Assembly: GCF_000349945.1 (NCBI RefSeq)
Contig: NC_020516.1
Location: 4,464,001 to 4,528,000 of the forward strand
Length of the DNA: 64,000 bases
Source: Azoarcus sp. KH32C
Lineage (GTDB): Bacteria; Pseudomonadota; Gammaproteobacteria; Burkholderiales; Rhodocyclaceae
Direction of reading: 5' to 3'
The notes beneath the pieces were generated by a model. It was not told where the DNA came from, did not search any database, and worked only from the letters and a program-made list of their open reading frames with translations. A program made the translations under genes and the position numbers. Positions 27,959-37,486 of the stretch are shown piece by piece. The stretch's first letter is position 1. Each line of letters opens with the position of its first letter.

Positions 27959-28744
27959 TTAATTCTCCGCCGCAGCCCGCGCTGCGGCGAGGAACGATGA
28001 CATGATCGGACCACCGTCGAGCAGGTCGCCGCCGGCGACGTGGAACTCCGGGTGCCACTGCGTCCCGAAGAGGAAGCCGCTGCCGAGCCAGCGGATCGCC
28101 TCGACGATCCGGTCGCCGCTGGATCGCGCCTCGATTGCCAGGTCACTGCCAAGCTTATTCACCGCCTGGTGGTGGATACTATTCACTCGACCGTGCGGCC
28201 GCTCGGGGTAGATCTGCGAGAGCATCGACCCGGGCTCGACCTCGATCTCGTGATGGAACTGGTCGTAGAGCACCGGATCGCGGTGCGCATGCGCGCCCGG
28301 ACGCTGTTCGAGGATGTCCTGGTACAGCGTCCCGCCGCAGGCCACGTTGATCAACTGCATGCCGCGGCAGATGCCCAGCACCGGCTTGCCCTGGATCACG
28401 AACTCCCACAGCAGCTCGATCTCGTAGAGGTCGCGGATGCGGTCGCCGGCCCACTCCGGGCGCAGCGGTGCTTCATCGTAGGTCGACGGGCTGACGTCGG
28501 CCCCGCCCTGCAGCACGAGCCCGTCCATCGCCGCGACGTAGTCGTGCACCGAGATCGCCGCGCGCGTAATGCCCAGATGCTCGCCGATCGTGGGCATCAT
28601 GAAGGCCAGCGCCCCGTGGGACATGATCCAGTGGGCGACGGATTGTTCGAGGTACTGCAGGGTCTTGCCCGGAAAGCCGAGCTCCTGGGGCGGCGTGTGC
28701 AGCAGGCGGGCCGACATTCCGATGCGTAATGGACCGCGGCTCAC
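27959..28744 (-). CDS. Class-I glutamine-amidotransferase-like peptidase C26 (gamma-glutamyl hydrolase type)
   Basis: A 261-residue hydrolase of the PuuD/gamma-Glu-GABA hydrolase family. The nucleophile Cys is in VLGICRGMQLIN, and the His of the triad is in FGTQWHPEFH. A GTG start preceded by GAGG is used. It is 34 bp downstream of a YbdK-type ligase gene, and the two enzymes could make and cleave gamma-glutamyl compounds. This pairing is an inference; the natural substrate is unknown. Confidence 0.85.
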   Translation of the reverse strand: MSRGPLRIGMSARLLHTPPQELGFPGKTLQYLEQSVAHWIMSHGALAFMMPTIGEHLGITRAAISVHDYVAAMDGLVLQGGADVSPSTYDEAPLRPEWAGDRIRDLYEIELLWEFVIQGKPVLGICRGMQLINVACGGTLYQDILEQRPGAHAHRDPVLYDQFHHEIEVEPGSMLSQIYPERPHGRVNSIHHQAVNKLGSDLAIEARSSGDRIVEAIRWLGSGFLFGTQWHPEFHVAGGDLLDGGPIMSSFLAAARAAAEN

Positions 28745-28777
28745 GAAGTCCTCATCGTCTGACGTCCTCCGGTTCGC

Positions 28778-29896
28778 CTACGTCTTCCAGCGCAGGCATT
28801 GCAGGCGGACCATGTCGTTGAGCGAACGCGTTTCGGCGAAGTCCGCGCGCAGGCTTTCGGCATCGTTGCGCCCGAAGGCGACCATCTCGCGCAATTCGCG
28901 GCACGGGACGTCGGCCTTGAGCTCGATCGCATGCTGCTCGATGCGGTCCATCGTCGCCAGGATGTCCTCGGCGATGCTGCGGTGCTCGTGCGTGCGGGGA
29001 TCGACGAAAGTGCCGGCCAGGCCGAAACGACAAGCCTCGAAGCGGTTGAAAGTATAGACCAGGTAGTCGTCCTCGGCCGGCCGCAGCGGCCGCTCGACGA
29101 GCAGGTAGCGCGCCACCGACTGGATGTAGGCGGCAAGCTGCGCCGCACGGCGCACCGTGAGCGGCGTGTCCATCACGCGCACCTCGATCGTCCCGAATTC
29201 GGGCTTGGGGCGGATGTCCCAGTAGAAGTCCTTCATGCTCTCGACGACGCCGGTCGCGGTCATCTTGTCGAAGAAGGTTTCGAAGTCCGCCCACGACTCG
29301 ACGAAGGGTGCGCGCCCCGACAGCGGGAAGGCGAACACCGAGTTCAGGCGCGCGGACTGGAAACCGGTATCCGAGCCCTGGACGAAGGGGGACGAGGCCG
29401 ACAGCGCGATGAAATGCGGCAGGTAGCGCGACAGCGAATGCAGCAGGTAGAGCGCGACGTCCGGCCCCGGGCAGCCGATGTGCACGTGCTGGCCGAACAC
29501 CGTGAACTGCTTGGCGAGATAGCCATACAGCTCCGACAGGTGGTGGAAGCGCGGCGCATCGAAGATGCGGCGCTCGCCCCAGTGCTGGAAGGCGTGCGTG
29601 CCGCCGCCGCAGATACCGACGTTGAACTTGCCCGCCGCCTCGACGAGGGCGTCCCGGATCGCGGTGAGCTGTTCGCTGACGTCCGCATAGTGCTCGCAGA
29701 TGCCGGTCGACACCTCGATCATGCTGTCCGTGATTTCGGGTTTCACGTCGCCCGGCAGCTCGCGCTTGGCGAGGGTGCGCAGCAGGTCCTCGGCGCCGCC
29801 GACGAGATCGTAGTCATGGGTATTGACGATTTGCAGTTCGAGTTCGACCCCCAGGGTCAACGGACGCGACTGGCCGAAAGCTTCCAGTGCCATCAT
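28778..29896 (-). CDS. YbdK-type carboxylate-amine ligase (glutamate-cysteine ligase family 2)
   Basis: A 372-residue ATP-dependent ligase of the GCS2/YbdK family, which has weak gamma-glutamylcysteine synthetase activity in E. coli. Landmarks are LTLGVELELQIVN at the N-terminus, CGGGTHAFQHW, FGQHVHIGCPGPD and GTIEVRVMDTP. The start overlaps the stop of the antiporter gene (ATGA), so the two are translationally coupled. The real substrate in this organism is open. Confidence 0.87.
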   Translation of the reverse strand: MMALEAFGQSRPLTLGVELELQIVNTHDYDLVGGAEDLLRTLAKRELPGDVKPEITDSMIEVSTGICEHYADVSEQLTAIRDALVEAAGKFNVGICGGGTHAFQHWGERRIFDAPRFHHLSELYGYLAKQFTVFGQHVHIGCPGPDVALYLLHSLSRYLPHFIALSASSPFVQGSDTGFQSARLNSVFAFPLSGRAPFVESWADFETFFDKMTATGVVESMKDFYWDIRPKPEFGTIEVRVMDTPLTVRRAAQLAAYIQSVARYLLVERPLRPAEDDYLVYTFNRFEACRFGLAGTFVDPRTHEHRSIAEDILATMDRIEQHAIELKADVPCRELREMVAFGRNDAESLRADFAETRSLNDMVRLQCLRWKT

Positions 29897-31098
29897 CGAT
29901 CTCCCGTGCAGTTTTCGCTCACGCGCTGCAAAGCCCTCTGAACGGCAAGGGGCCCGAGCAGCTCCATCACGACCATCATGCTCATGACGATGGGTACGAG
30001 TTTCGCGCCGAAATCCGGATACATCAGCCGGATGTCCTCGGCGATCACGAAGGCCACGCCCGACATTGGCAACAGTGCGACACCGAGCGCAATCGCCTGA
30101 CGCCGCGTGATGCCGCTCACCGGCCCGGTCAGCGCGACGCCGGCAGTCTTGCCGACCGCGCGCGCGAGCAGCAGCGCCAGCCCCACGAGCCCGCCCGCCG
30201 CGATCTCTTGCAGCGTCACCGACATGCCGGTGAGCATGAAGAGCGGCACGACCAGGACGCCGCCCGCGGTGCCGAAGTGGCGCGGCCACAGCTGCGGGCG
30301 CGGGTCCATGTACTTGACGATCGCGCCGGCGATCAGCGGCGCGAGCATGCCCGGCAGCTTGAACGTCTTGAGCAGCGCGAGCACGAACAGCAGCAAGCCG
30401 AAGAGCACGACCACGCCCTGCTCGTCCGACAGGTCGAGGCTGCGCCGCAACTGGCGGAAAGCCCAGGCAAGGGCCGCACCGATCGCGAGCGAACCGCCGA
30501 TCAGATAGAGCGGATGCAGCAGCGCCGCCGTCCAGTCGTTGCGGAACACGCCGTGCATGCCGCCGACGATCAGGTTCGACAGCACCAGCGAATAGGCGAC
30601 GTTGAGCGCGCACAAGGCCAGCAAACGCTGCGTGACCTGCCCTTCGGCGCGGATCTCGGCGACGACCCGCATCACGACCGCGGGCGAGGTGCTGACGGCG
30701 ATTGCCGCAACAGTCGCCGACATGCCGTTGCTGTAGTCCAGCCAGCGCAGGACCATGAAGGTCAGCACGAAGCTCAGCAAGGCCTCCGCGACGCTGGAGA
30801 CCAGAATCCAGGGATTGGCGCGGAACCAGCGCACGTCGAGCCGCACCCCGAGCTCGAAGAGCAGCAGCGCCAGCGCGAGATCGACGGCGATGCGCAGGCC
30901 GGCGACGTCATCGCGACCGAACCAGCCGAAGACCGCGGGCCCCATCAGCAGGCCAGCGAGCGAATATCCGGTGATGCGAGGCACGCGCGCAAAGCGTGCC
31001 ACCAGTTCCCCGCCGAGGCCGGCGCACAGCAGTGCAATGGCGAGACCGAAGGGGGCTTTGAAGTGGAGCGGCCATGTCGGCCAGATCGTGGGATCCAT
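29893..31098 (-). CDS. CPA2-family cation:proton antiporter (KefB/C-like membrane domain)
   Basis: A 401-residue inner-membrane antiporter with about 11-12 hydrophobic segments and no cytoplasmic TrkA-N domain. KefB/KefC-like features are GYSLAGLLMGP near the N-terminus, the LALLLFELGVRLD segment and TSPAVVMRVVAEI. Kef systems are glutathione-gated. Coupling to a gamma-glutamyl ligase gene (4-bp overlap) and a gamma-glutamyl hydrolase-like gene in one operon is therefore suggestive. It diverges from nifA. Confidence 0.87.
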   Translation of the reverse strand: MDPTIWPTWPLHFKAPFGLAIALLCAGLGGELVARFARVPRITGYSLAGLLMGPAVFGWFGRDDVAGLRIAVDLALALLLFELGVRLDVRWFRANPWILVSSVAEALLSFVLTFMVLRWLDYSNGMSATVAAIAVSTSPAVVMRVVAEIRAEGQVTQRLLALCALNVAYSLVLSNLIVGGMHGVFRNDWTAALLHPLYLIGGSLAIGAALAWAFRQLRRSLDLSDEQGVVVLFGLLLFVLALLKTFKLPGMLAPLIAGAIVKYMDPRPQLWPRHFGTAGGVLVVPLFMLTGMSVTLQEIAAGGLVGLALLLARAVGKTAGVALTGPVSGITRRQAIALGVALLPMSGVAFVIAEDIRLMYPDFGAKLVPIVMSMMVVMELLGPLAVQRALQRVSENCTGDR

Positions 31099-31286
31099 CG
31101 GCGTGTCTGTTCCTCATAGTTGTTGTCGCCGTAACCTCGATTGACCGTGAGGCAAGCGTGCAATTCCCGTTTGAGACATTTGGGCACACCTCGCCCCCGG
31201 GCCGCCGGCCCGGTTGCGGACCGGCGATTCTATTGGCGCAAATAGTATTTGTCGACATCATTTGCCGCGCGAAGCGACACGAGCGG

Positions 31287-31302
31287 TGTCGTGAATCCGA
31301 CA
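31287..31302 (+). promoter_or_regulatory. NifA upstream activator sequence of nifA
   Basis: An exact TGT-N10-ACA match (TGTCGTGAATCCGACA). Its centre is about 140 bp before the inferred transcription start, within the usual range for NifA binding sites. It implies that nifA is at least partly autoregulated. Confidence 0.65.
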
Positions 31303-31409
31303 GCCTGTCGCGATTGTCAGGTTTGAATGTTGCAATGCAGCACACACGTGTCGCGGACAACGGCAGCGCCAGCCGCCTCGCGCGCGGATCGCACGACATT
31401 CGTGACATA

Positions 31410-31425
31410 CGGCACAGAGCTTGCG
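31410..31425 (+). promoter_or_regulatory. Sigma-54 (-24/-12) promoter of nifA
   Basis: CGGCAC-N5-TTGCG matches the TGGCAC-N5-TTGCW consensus except at the two outermost bases and keeps the required GG-N10-GC spacing. Transcription would begin near 31436, giving a leader of about 115 nt before the nifA start codon. Confidence 0.65.
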
Positions 31426-31501
31426 TCTGGCAAACCATCGATTCGCAGCCGAACGGCCCGGGCAGCACGCAGCCGCCGCGGCGGGGACCCTCGGCAGCAG
31501 A

Positions 31502-31516
31502 AATGCCGAAGGCATT
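31502..31516. repeat. Short inverted repeat in the nifA leader
   Basis: AATGCC-GAA-GGCATT, a perfect 6-bp inverted repeat with a 3-bp spacer, 34 bp before the nifA start codon. It could be an operator or a small mRNA hairpin; no protein is assigned to it. Confidence 0.35.
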
Positions 31517-31549
31517 ATTGATGTCCGCTTATTCGCTTAGGAGGGGCCG

Positions 31550-33181
<1,632 letters not shown>

Positions 33182-33208
33182 CGCACCGCGGCAGGCAGGC
33201 TCGCCCTG

Positions 33209-33238
33209 AAACGGCGCGGACCCACGTCTGCGCCGTTT
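33209..33238 (+). terminator. Intrinsic terminator after nifA
   Basis: A 9-bp perfect stem (AAACGGCGC / GCGCCGTTT) with a 12-nt loop, ending in a short T-run, 28 bp past the nifA stop codon. It separates nifA from the independently driven nifB operon. Confidence 0.75.
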
Positions 33239-33316
33239 CTATTTGAATGAGCACCTTATCGCACCGCAGCAAAGCCGCCCGACAAATCCCGACGCATGCG
33301 TTGCGAATGTCCGGAT

Positions 33317-33332
33317 TGTCGCTTTTCACACA
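33317..33332 (+). promoter_or_regulatory. NifA upstream activator sequence of nifB
   Basis: An exact TGT-N10-ACA site (TGTCGCTTTTCACACA), about 50 bp upstream of the -24 element and about 80 bp from the inferred start of transcription. This is classical NifA site placement. Confidence 0.75.
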
Positions 33333-33379
33333 GATCGCAAAACCAAGACAAGCACTTGATTTTACTAGATTAACACCCG

Positions 33380-33395
33380 TGGCATGGTTCTGGCT
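33380..33395 (+). promoter_or_regulatory. Sigma-54 promoter of the nifB operon
   Basis: TGGCAT-N5-TGGCT with the obligatory GG-N10-GC spacing; two mismatches to consensus. The leader to the nifB ATG would be about 47 nt. The promoter covers an in-frame upstream ATG at 33384, ruling that out as the nifB start. Confidence 0.7.
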
Positions 33396-33452
33396 GTAGG
33401 GAGATCGAAGGGGCAAGCCTCCCGTCACCAATTCACCGAGTCAGAGGTCTCC

Positions 33453-35018
33453 ATGGAACCTACCGCCTACGTTGGTGTGCAAGAAATCAAGCCGCTGCAG
33501 CAGTTGCTCGAGAAGGTCGCGGAACACAAGGGCTGCGGCACCTCATCTGGCACGTCCGGCGGCAGCGGCAAGTCGAGCTGCGGCTCGTCGGCAGGGCCGG
33601 CCGATATGTCGCCGGAAGTGTGGGAGAAGGTGAAGAACCATCCCTGCTACAGCGAAGAGGCGCACCACCACTACGCGCGCATGCACGTCGCGGTGGCACC
33701 CGCCTGCAACATCCAGTGCAACTACTGCAATCGCAAGTACGACTGTGCCAACGAGTCGCGCCCAGGGGTCGTCAGCGAGAAGCTCACGCCCGAGCAGGCG
33801 TCGAAGAAGGTGCTCGCGGTGGCCTCCGCGATCCCGCAGATGACGGTGCTGGGCATCGCCGGCCCCGGGGACCCCCTCGCGAACCCGGAAAAGACCTTCA
33901 AGACCTTCGAGCTGATCTCCAAGACCGCGCCGGACATCAAGCTCTGCCTGTCGACGAACGGGCTGACGCTGCCCGATCACGTCGAGACGATCAAGTCCTT
34001 CAACGTCGATCACGTGACGATCACGATCAACATGGTCGATCCCGAGGTGGGGCAGCACATCTACCCGTGGATCTACTACCAGAACAAGCGCTGGAAGGGC
34101 ATCGACGCGGCGCGCATCTTGAGCGAGCGTCAGTTGCTGGGCCTGGAGATGCTCACCGCGGCGGGCATCCTGTGCAAGGTCAATTCGGTGATGATCCCCG
34201 GCATCAACGACCAGCATCTCGTGGAGGTGAACCGCGCGGTGAAGTCGCGCGGCGCCTTCCTGCACAACATCATGCCGCTGATCTCGGCGCCCGAGCACGG
34301 CACCGTCTTCGGCCTCAACGGCCAGCGCGGCCCCTCGGCGCAGGAGCTGAAGGCGCTGCAGGACGCCTGCGAAGGCGAGATGAACATGATGCGCCACTGC
34401 CGCCAGTGCCGCGCCGACGCCGTCGGGCTGCTGGGCGAGGACCGCAGCGCCGAGTTCACGACCGAGAAGATCGACGCGATGGAGGTCGAGTACGACGCGG
34501 CGACGCGCCAGGCCTATCAGGAACTCGTCGAGGAGCAACGCCAGGCGAAGGTCGCGGCGAAGCAGGCGGAGCTCGCCGGGCTCGCCGGCGCCGACAGCGA
34601 CATCAAGCTGCTGATCGCGGTCGCGACCAAGGGCGAAGGCAAGGTCAACGAACACTTCGGTCACGCGAGCGAGTTCCAGGTGTACGAGCTCTCCACGACC
34701 GGGGCCAAGTTCGTCGGCCACCGCCGCGTCGATCTCTACTGCCAGGGCGGCTACGGCGAGGAGGACACCCTGCCGACGGTGATCCGCGCGATCAACGACT
34801 GCCACGCGGTGTTCGTCGCGAAGATTGGCGGCTGCCCGCGCGACGAGCTGAAGGCGGCCGGCATCGAGCCGGTGGATCGCTATGCCTACGAGTTCATCGA
34901 GCAGTCGGCGATCGCGTACTTCCGCGACTACCTGGCGAAGGTCGCGTCCGGCGAAATCGTCCATCAGGACCGCGGCGACGCCGACATCCGCCAGGGCGCC
35001 TACATCGCCGCTGCGTGA
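33453..35018 (+). CDS. nifB: FeMo-cofactor biosynthesis radical-SAM protein NifB
   Basis: NifB builds NifB-co, the 8Fe-9S-C core of FeMo-co, from [4Fe-4S] units and S-adenosylmethionine. The 521-residue protein has the radical-SAM motif CNIQCNYC near residue 95 and, after a helical linker, a C-terminal NifX-like domain (VATKGEGKVNEHFGHASEF) from about residue 390. The start at 33453 is supported by a GAGGT site and because the promoter occupies the region upstream. It heads a long plus-strand run of Fe-S and accessory nif genes. Confidence 0.97.
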   Translation: MEPTAYVGVQEIKPLQQLLEKVAEHKGCGTSSGTSGGSGKSSCGSSAGPADMSPEVWEKVKNHPCYSEEAHHHYARMHVAVAPACNIQCNYCNRKYDCANESRPGVVSEKLTPEQASKKVLAVASAIPQMTVLGIAGPGDPLANPEKTFKTFELISKTAPDIKLCLSTNGLTLPDHVETIKSFNVDHVTITINMVDPEVGQHIYPWIYYQNKRWKGIDAARILSERQLLGLEMLTAAGILCKVNSVMIPGINDQHLVEVNRAVKSRGAFLHNIMPLISAPEHGTVFGLNGQRGPSAQELKALQDACEGEMNMMRHCRQCRADAVGLLGEDRSAEFTTEKIDAMEVEYDAATRQAYQELVEEQRQAKVAAKQAELAGLAGADSDIKLLIAVATKGEGKVNEHFGHASEFQVYELSTTGAKFVGHRRVDLYCQGGYGEEDTLPTVIRAINDCHAVFVAKIGGCPRDELKAAGIEPVDRYAYEFIEQSAIAYFRDYLAKVASGEIVHQDRGDADIRQGAYIAAA

Positions 35019-35060
35019 GCGGCGCGGCAGATCCCACCCAGACATCATCAGGAGAAAATC

Positions 35061-35282
35061 ATGGCCTACAAGATCGTTTCCTCTCAGTGCACGGGCTGTT
35101 CGGCCTGTGAGCCCGAGTGCCCCAACGTCGCGATCCGCGAGAAGAACGGCACCTTCGTCATCGACCCCGCGAAATGCACCGAGTGCCTCGGCCACTTCGA
35201 TGAGCCGCAGTGCGTCGCCGTCTGTCCGGTCGACGACACCTGTGTCATCGACAAAGCCTACCCCCGTTACCAGGCCGCCTGA
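35061..35282 (+). CDS. fdxN: Nif-associated 2[4Fe-4S] ferredoxin (FdxN type)
   Basis: A 73-residue ferredoxin with two cluster motifs, CTGCSACEPECP near the N-terminus and CTECLGHFDEPQCVAVCP later. The longer spacing in the second motif is typical of NifB-linked ferredoxins. An AGGAG site precedes the ATG, 42 bp after nifB. FdxN-type proteins supply electrons or clusters for NifB-co synthesis, which fits this position. Confidence 0.9.
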   Translation: MAYKIVSSQCTGCSACEPECPNVAIREKNGTFVIDPAKCTECLGHFDEPQCVAVCPVDDTCVIDKAYPRYQAA

Positions 35283-35294
35283 GGAGAGCGCGAC

Positions 35295-35669
35295 ATGAAC
35301 ATCACGATCACGCCCGCCGCGGAAAAATTCATGCGCCGCATGGTGCGCTTCGGCGGCGGAGGTCCCGAAGCCGGCTTCCGGCTCGAGGTCAGCGCGGGCG
35401 GCTGTTCGGGCTACGCCTCGGAGTTCAACGTCGAAGCGCCCAGGAGCGGCGACGCGACGCTCGACTGGAACGGCCTCAAGCTGATCCTGCCCACCGAATC
35501 GCGGCTGCTCCTCGAAGGCGTGACGATCGACTTCGCCGAAACGCCGATGAGCTCGGGGCTGAGCTTCATCAACCCGAACGCCGCCGCCTGCGGCTGCAGC
35601 ACGAGCGCGCCGGCCGGCCCGGCGGGGGTGACCGCGGTCAGCATCGACTCGATCCGGCGCAAGGCCTGA
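35295..35669 (+). CDS. HesB/IscA-type iron-sulfur assembly protein, nif-linked
   Basis: A 124-residue A-type Fe-S carrier. The three cysteines of the family are present: one in SAGGCSGYASEF and two in ACGCS near residue 100. The extra C-terminal tail (TSAPAGPAGVTAVSIDS) is longer than in housekeeping IscA. It follows fdxN by 12 bp and would deliver clusters for nitrogenase assembly with NifS. No nifU scaffold gene is present in the window. Confidence 0.88.
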   Translation: MNITITPAAEKFMRRMVRFGGGGPEAGFRLEVSAGGCSGYASEFNVEAPRSGDATLDWNGLKLILPTESRLLLEGVTIDFAETPMSSGLSFINPNAAACGCSTSAPAGPAGVTAVSIDSIRRKA

Positions 35670-35679
35670 AGGCACGATC

Positions 35680-36450
35680 ATGGTCCCCGCCCCTGACTCC
35701 CCCTCCGACGGCATCCCCGCCGTCGACTGGCAGGGCCGGGCGATCGACTGTGCGAGCTGCCCCCATCGCGAGCTGCGCGACGCGGGCCGCTGCGCGCCGG
35801 GCCACGCCTGCGTCGCCGACCGCTACGCGAAGCGCATCGACCGCTTCTTCGCGTGGAATCCGGGCGTCGCCGACCAAAGCCTCGACCACCCCTACTTCGA
35901 AGTGCGCGCGGTCGCCGCAAAACACGCCGACGTCTTCCGCCTGCCCGCGCTGATCGGCGATCCGGACGAGACGGTGCGCTGGAGCGTCGCGCAGCGCCTG
36001 CCGCAGCGCTACCTGATGCAGCTGCGCGACGACCCCGACCGCGAGGTGCGCATCCGCGTCGCGGCGCGGCTCGACGCGTCCGAGCTGAAGTCGATGATCG
36101 GCGACGCGGACTACTACGTGCGCACCATCGTCGCTCGCCGGCTGCCCGCCGGGCTGCTGCCGCGCCTCGCGGACGATCCGGACCGCGAAGTGCGGGTCGA
36201 GGTCGCGCGCCGTCTCGACCTTGACGCCCTGCGCGCGATGGCGGGCGACGCCGATCCGGCCGTCCGCCTCATCGTCGCGCAGCGCCTGCCGCCCACACAG
36301 GTCGCGCTGCTGATCGACGACGCCGACTGGCGCGTGCGCTACGAAGTCGCCCAGCGCATCGAGCCCGCTCGCCTCGCCCCGCTGCTCGACGACGAGGACG
36401 CGGCGGTGCGCGAAGCCGCGCGCGGGCGATTCGAGGACCGCGTCGCATGA
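35680..36450 (+). CDS. 4Fe-4S leucine-rich-repeat-variant (LRV) protein
   Basis: A 256-residue protein. Its N-terminal Cys cluster (C-X2-C-X10-C-X5-C, starting CASCPHRELRD) matches the Fe-S domain of the Azotobacter vinelandii LRV protein. It is followed by about seven 24-residue LRV repeats, each opening with a VR-x2-VA-x-RL pattern (for example VRIRVAARLD, VRVEVARRLD, VRYEVAQRIE). LRV domains form a right-handed superhelix; the family occurs beside nif genes but its function is unknown. A protein-docking or cluster-handling role is a guess. Confidence 0.85.
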   Translation: MVPAPDSPSDGIPAVDWQGRAIDCASCPHRELRDAGRCAPGHACVADRYAKRIDRFFAWNPGVADQSLDHPYFEVRAVAAKHADVFRLPALIGDPDETVRWSVAQRLPQRYLMQLRDDPDREVRIRVAARLDASELKSMIGDADYYVRTIVARRLPAGLLPRLADDPDREVRVEVARRLDLDALRAMAGDADPAVRLIVAQRLPPTQVALLIDDADWRVRYEVAQRIEPARLAPLLDDEDAAVREAARGRFEDRVA

Positions 36451-36475
36451 ACCCGACCGAAACGAGGAGCACGCC

Positions 36476-36817
36476 ATGAAGATCAACCGCGACGGCGACA
36501 TCGTCGAACTCAACGCGCCGCCCCGCTTCAACTACGGCGAGAAAGTCATGAGCACGAAGACCGTGCGCAACGACGGCACCTTCCCGGGCCGCGAGATCGG
36601 CGACATCCTCGTCAAGAAGGGCGACGTCGGCTACGTCAGCAGCATCGGCACCTTCCTGCAGCAGTTCTACATCTACGGCGTCGAGTTCGTCGATCACGGC
36701 TACCGCGTCGGCATGAAGGGACGCGAGCTGGTGTCGCTCGACGCCGCCACCGAAGACGAGGACGACGAGTCCCTCGCCGCCCCCCCGCTCACCATGACCT
36801 CCGGAGCCGCATCATGA
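36476..36817 (+). CDS. nifZ: NifZ, P-cluster maturation factor
   Basis: A 113-residue NifZ, the accessory protein that helps complete the second P-cluster of the MoFe protein. Recognisable are PPRFNYGEKVMSTKTVRNDG, FPGREIGDILVKKGDVGYV and GVEFVDHGYRVGMKGREL. The acidic C-terminal tail (TEDEDDES) is common in the family. Its stop overlaps the next nifZ-like gene by 4 bp. Confidence 0.93.
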   Translation: MKINRDGDIVELNAPPRFNYGEKVMSTKTVRNDGTFPGREIGDILVKKGDVGYVSSIGTFLQQFYIYGVEFVDHGYRVGMKGRELVSLDAATEDEDDESLAAPPLTMTSGAAS

Positions 36818-37056
36818 TGGACTTGAGATTGCCCAAATTCGACTGGGGCATGCGCGTCGTCGCCGTCGCCGACCTGCTCAACGATGGCTCCTACCCGGAA
36901 CGCGCGCCCGACGCGCTGCTCGCCGGCGCGGGGACGATCGGCGAAGTCGTGCAGGTCGGCCGCCACACCGAGACCGACACGCCGGTGTACCTCGTCGAGT
37001 TCCCCGACGGCAGCGTCATCGGCTGCCTCGAAGAAGAAATCGTGCGGGCGCCGTGA
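36814..37056 (+). CDS. Second, short NifZ-family protein
   Basis: An 80-residue NifZ-domain protein (FDWGMRVVAVADLLNDGSYP; GTIGEVVQVG; TPVYLVEFPDGSVIGCLEEE). It lacks the N- and C-terminal extensions of the preceding nifZ and carries one Cys. Tandem nifZ-like genes with a 4-bp overlap suggest the two act together or on different steps of P-cluster assembly. Divergence between the copies argues against a recent duplication. Confidence 0.85.
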   Translation: MMDLRLPKFDWGMRVVAVADLLNDGSYPERAPDALLAGAGTIGEVVQVGRHTETDTPVYLVEFPDGSVIGCLEEEIVRAP

Positions 37057-37472
37057 TCATGAAGGCCCGCGCGATGAAATCTCCCGACCCCGCCCCCGCC
37101 GCCCCCGCCACAATGGCCGCGGCGCCCGCGCCCGCCGCCCGCTTCGGCTTCCGCACCCATCCCAACGAAGTGGACCTGCGGCGCATCGAGCGCCTGCTCG
37201 AAAAGCGCATGCGCTACCGCTACGTGTCGCCACGCGTCGAAGCCTGTGAGGACGGCTATCGCGTCGTCAGTCCGTGCTGCTCGCGCACCGTCGACGAATC
37301 CGGTGGCGAGATCGACATCGCGCGCCTCGAATATGACGCTGCCGCCGGCAACTGGCGGCTGTACTCGAAGGACCACGCGCGCGGCGAATGGATGTTCTAC
37401 GACAGCGGCCGCCAGATCGACGCGGTGCTGATGGCGCTGCTCGCCGATCCCTACCGCGTCTTCTGGCCCTGA
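37053..37472 (+). CDS. Hypothetical DUF3024-like protein of the nif island
   Basis: A 139-residue protein. A low-complexity Pro/Ala N-terminus (residues 10-28) precedes a compact domain with the pattern EKRMRYRYVSPRVE, YRVVSPCCSRTVD, GGEIDIARLEYD and LLADPYRVFWP, resembling DUF3024-like sequences seen in other nif regions. The CC pair could bind metal. The GTG start overlaps the stop of the second nifZ (GTGA); an ATG two codons later is the alternative. Function unknown. Confidence 0.7.
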   Translation: MIMKARAMKSPDPAPAAPATMAAAPAPAARFGFRTHPNEVDLRRIERLLEKRMRYRYVSPRVEACEDGYRVVSPCCSRTVDESGGEIDIARLEYDAAAGNWRLYSKDHARGEWMFYDSGRQIDAVLMALLADPYRVFWP

Positions 37473-37486
37473 ACGGACAGCGATCC

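Larger units (their letters stand above)
31099..31549. other. Intergenic region between the antiporter gene and nifA
   Basis: About 450 bp without a convincing gene. It contains a NifA-type upstream activator site, a sigma-54 promoter and a short inverted repeat (each listed separately), all oriented for nifA. A looser TGT-N11-ACA at 31328-31344 may be a second activator site. Nothing specific was recognised for the minus-strand antiporter operon. Confidence 0.6.

Noticed and set aside
33384..33452. N-terminal extension of nifB from an upstream ATG
   Set aside because: The upstream ATG lies inside the -24/-12 promoter and has no ribosome site. NifB similarity begins at the ATG at 33453.
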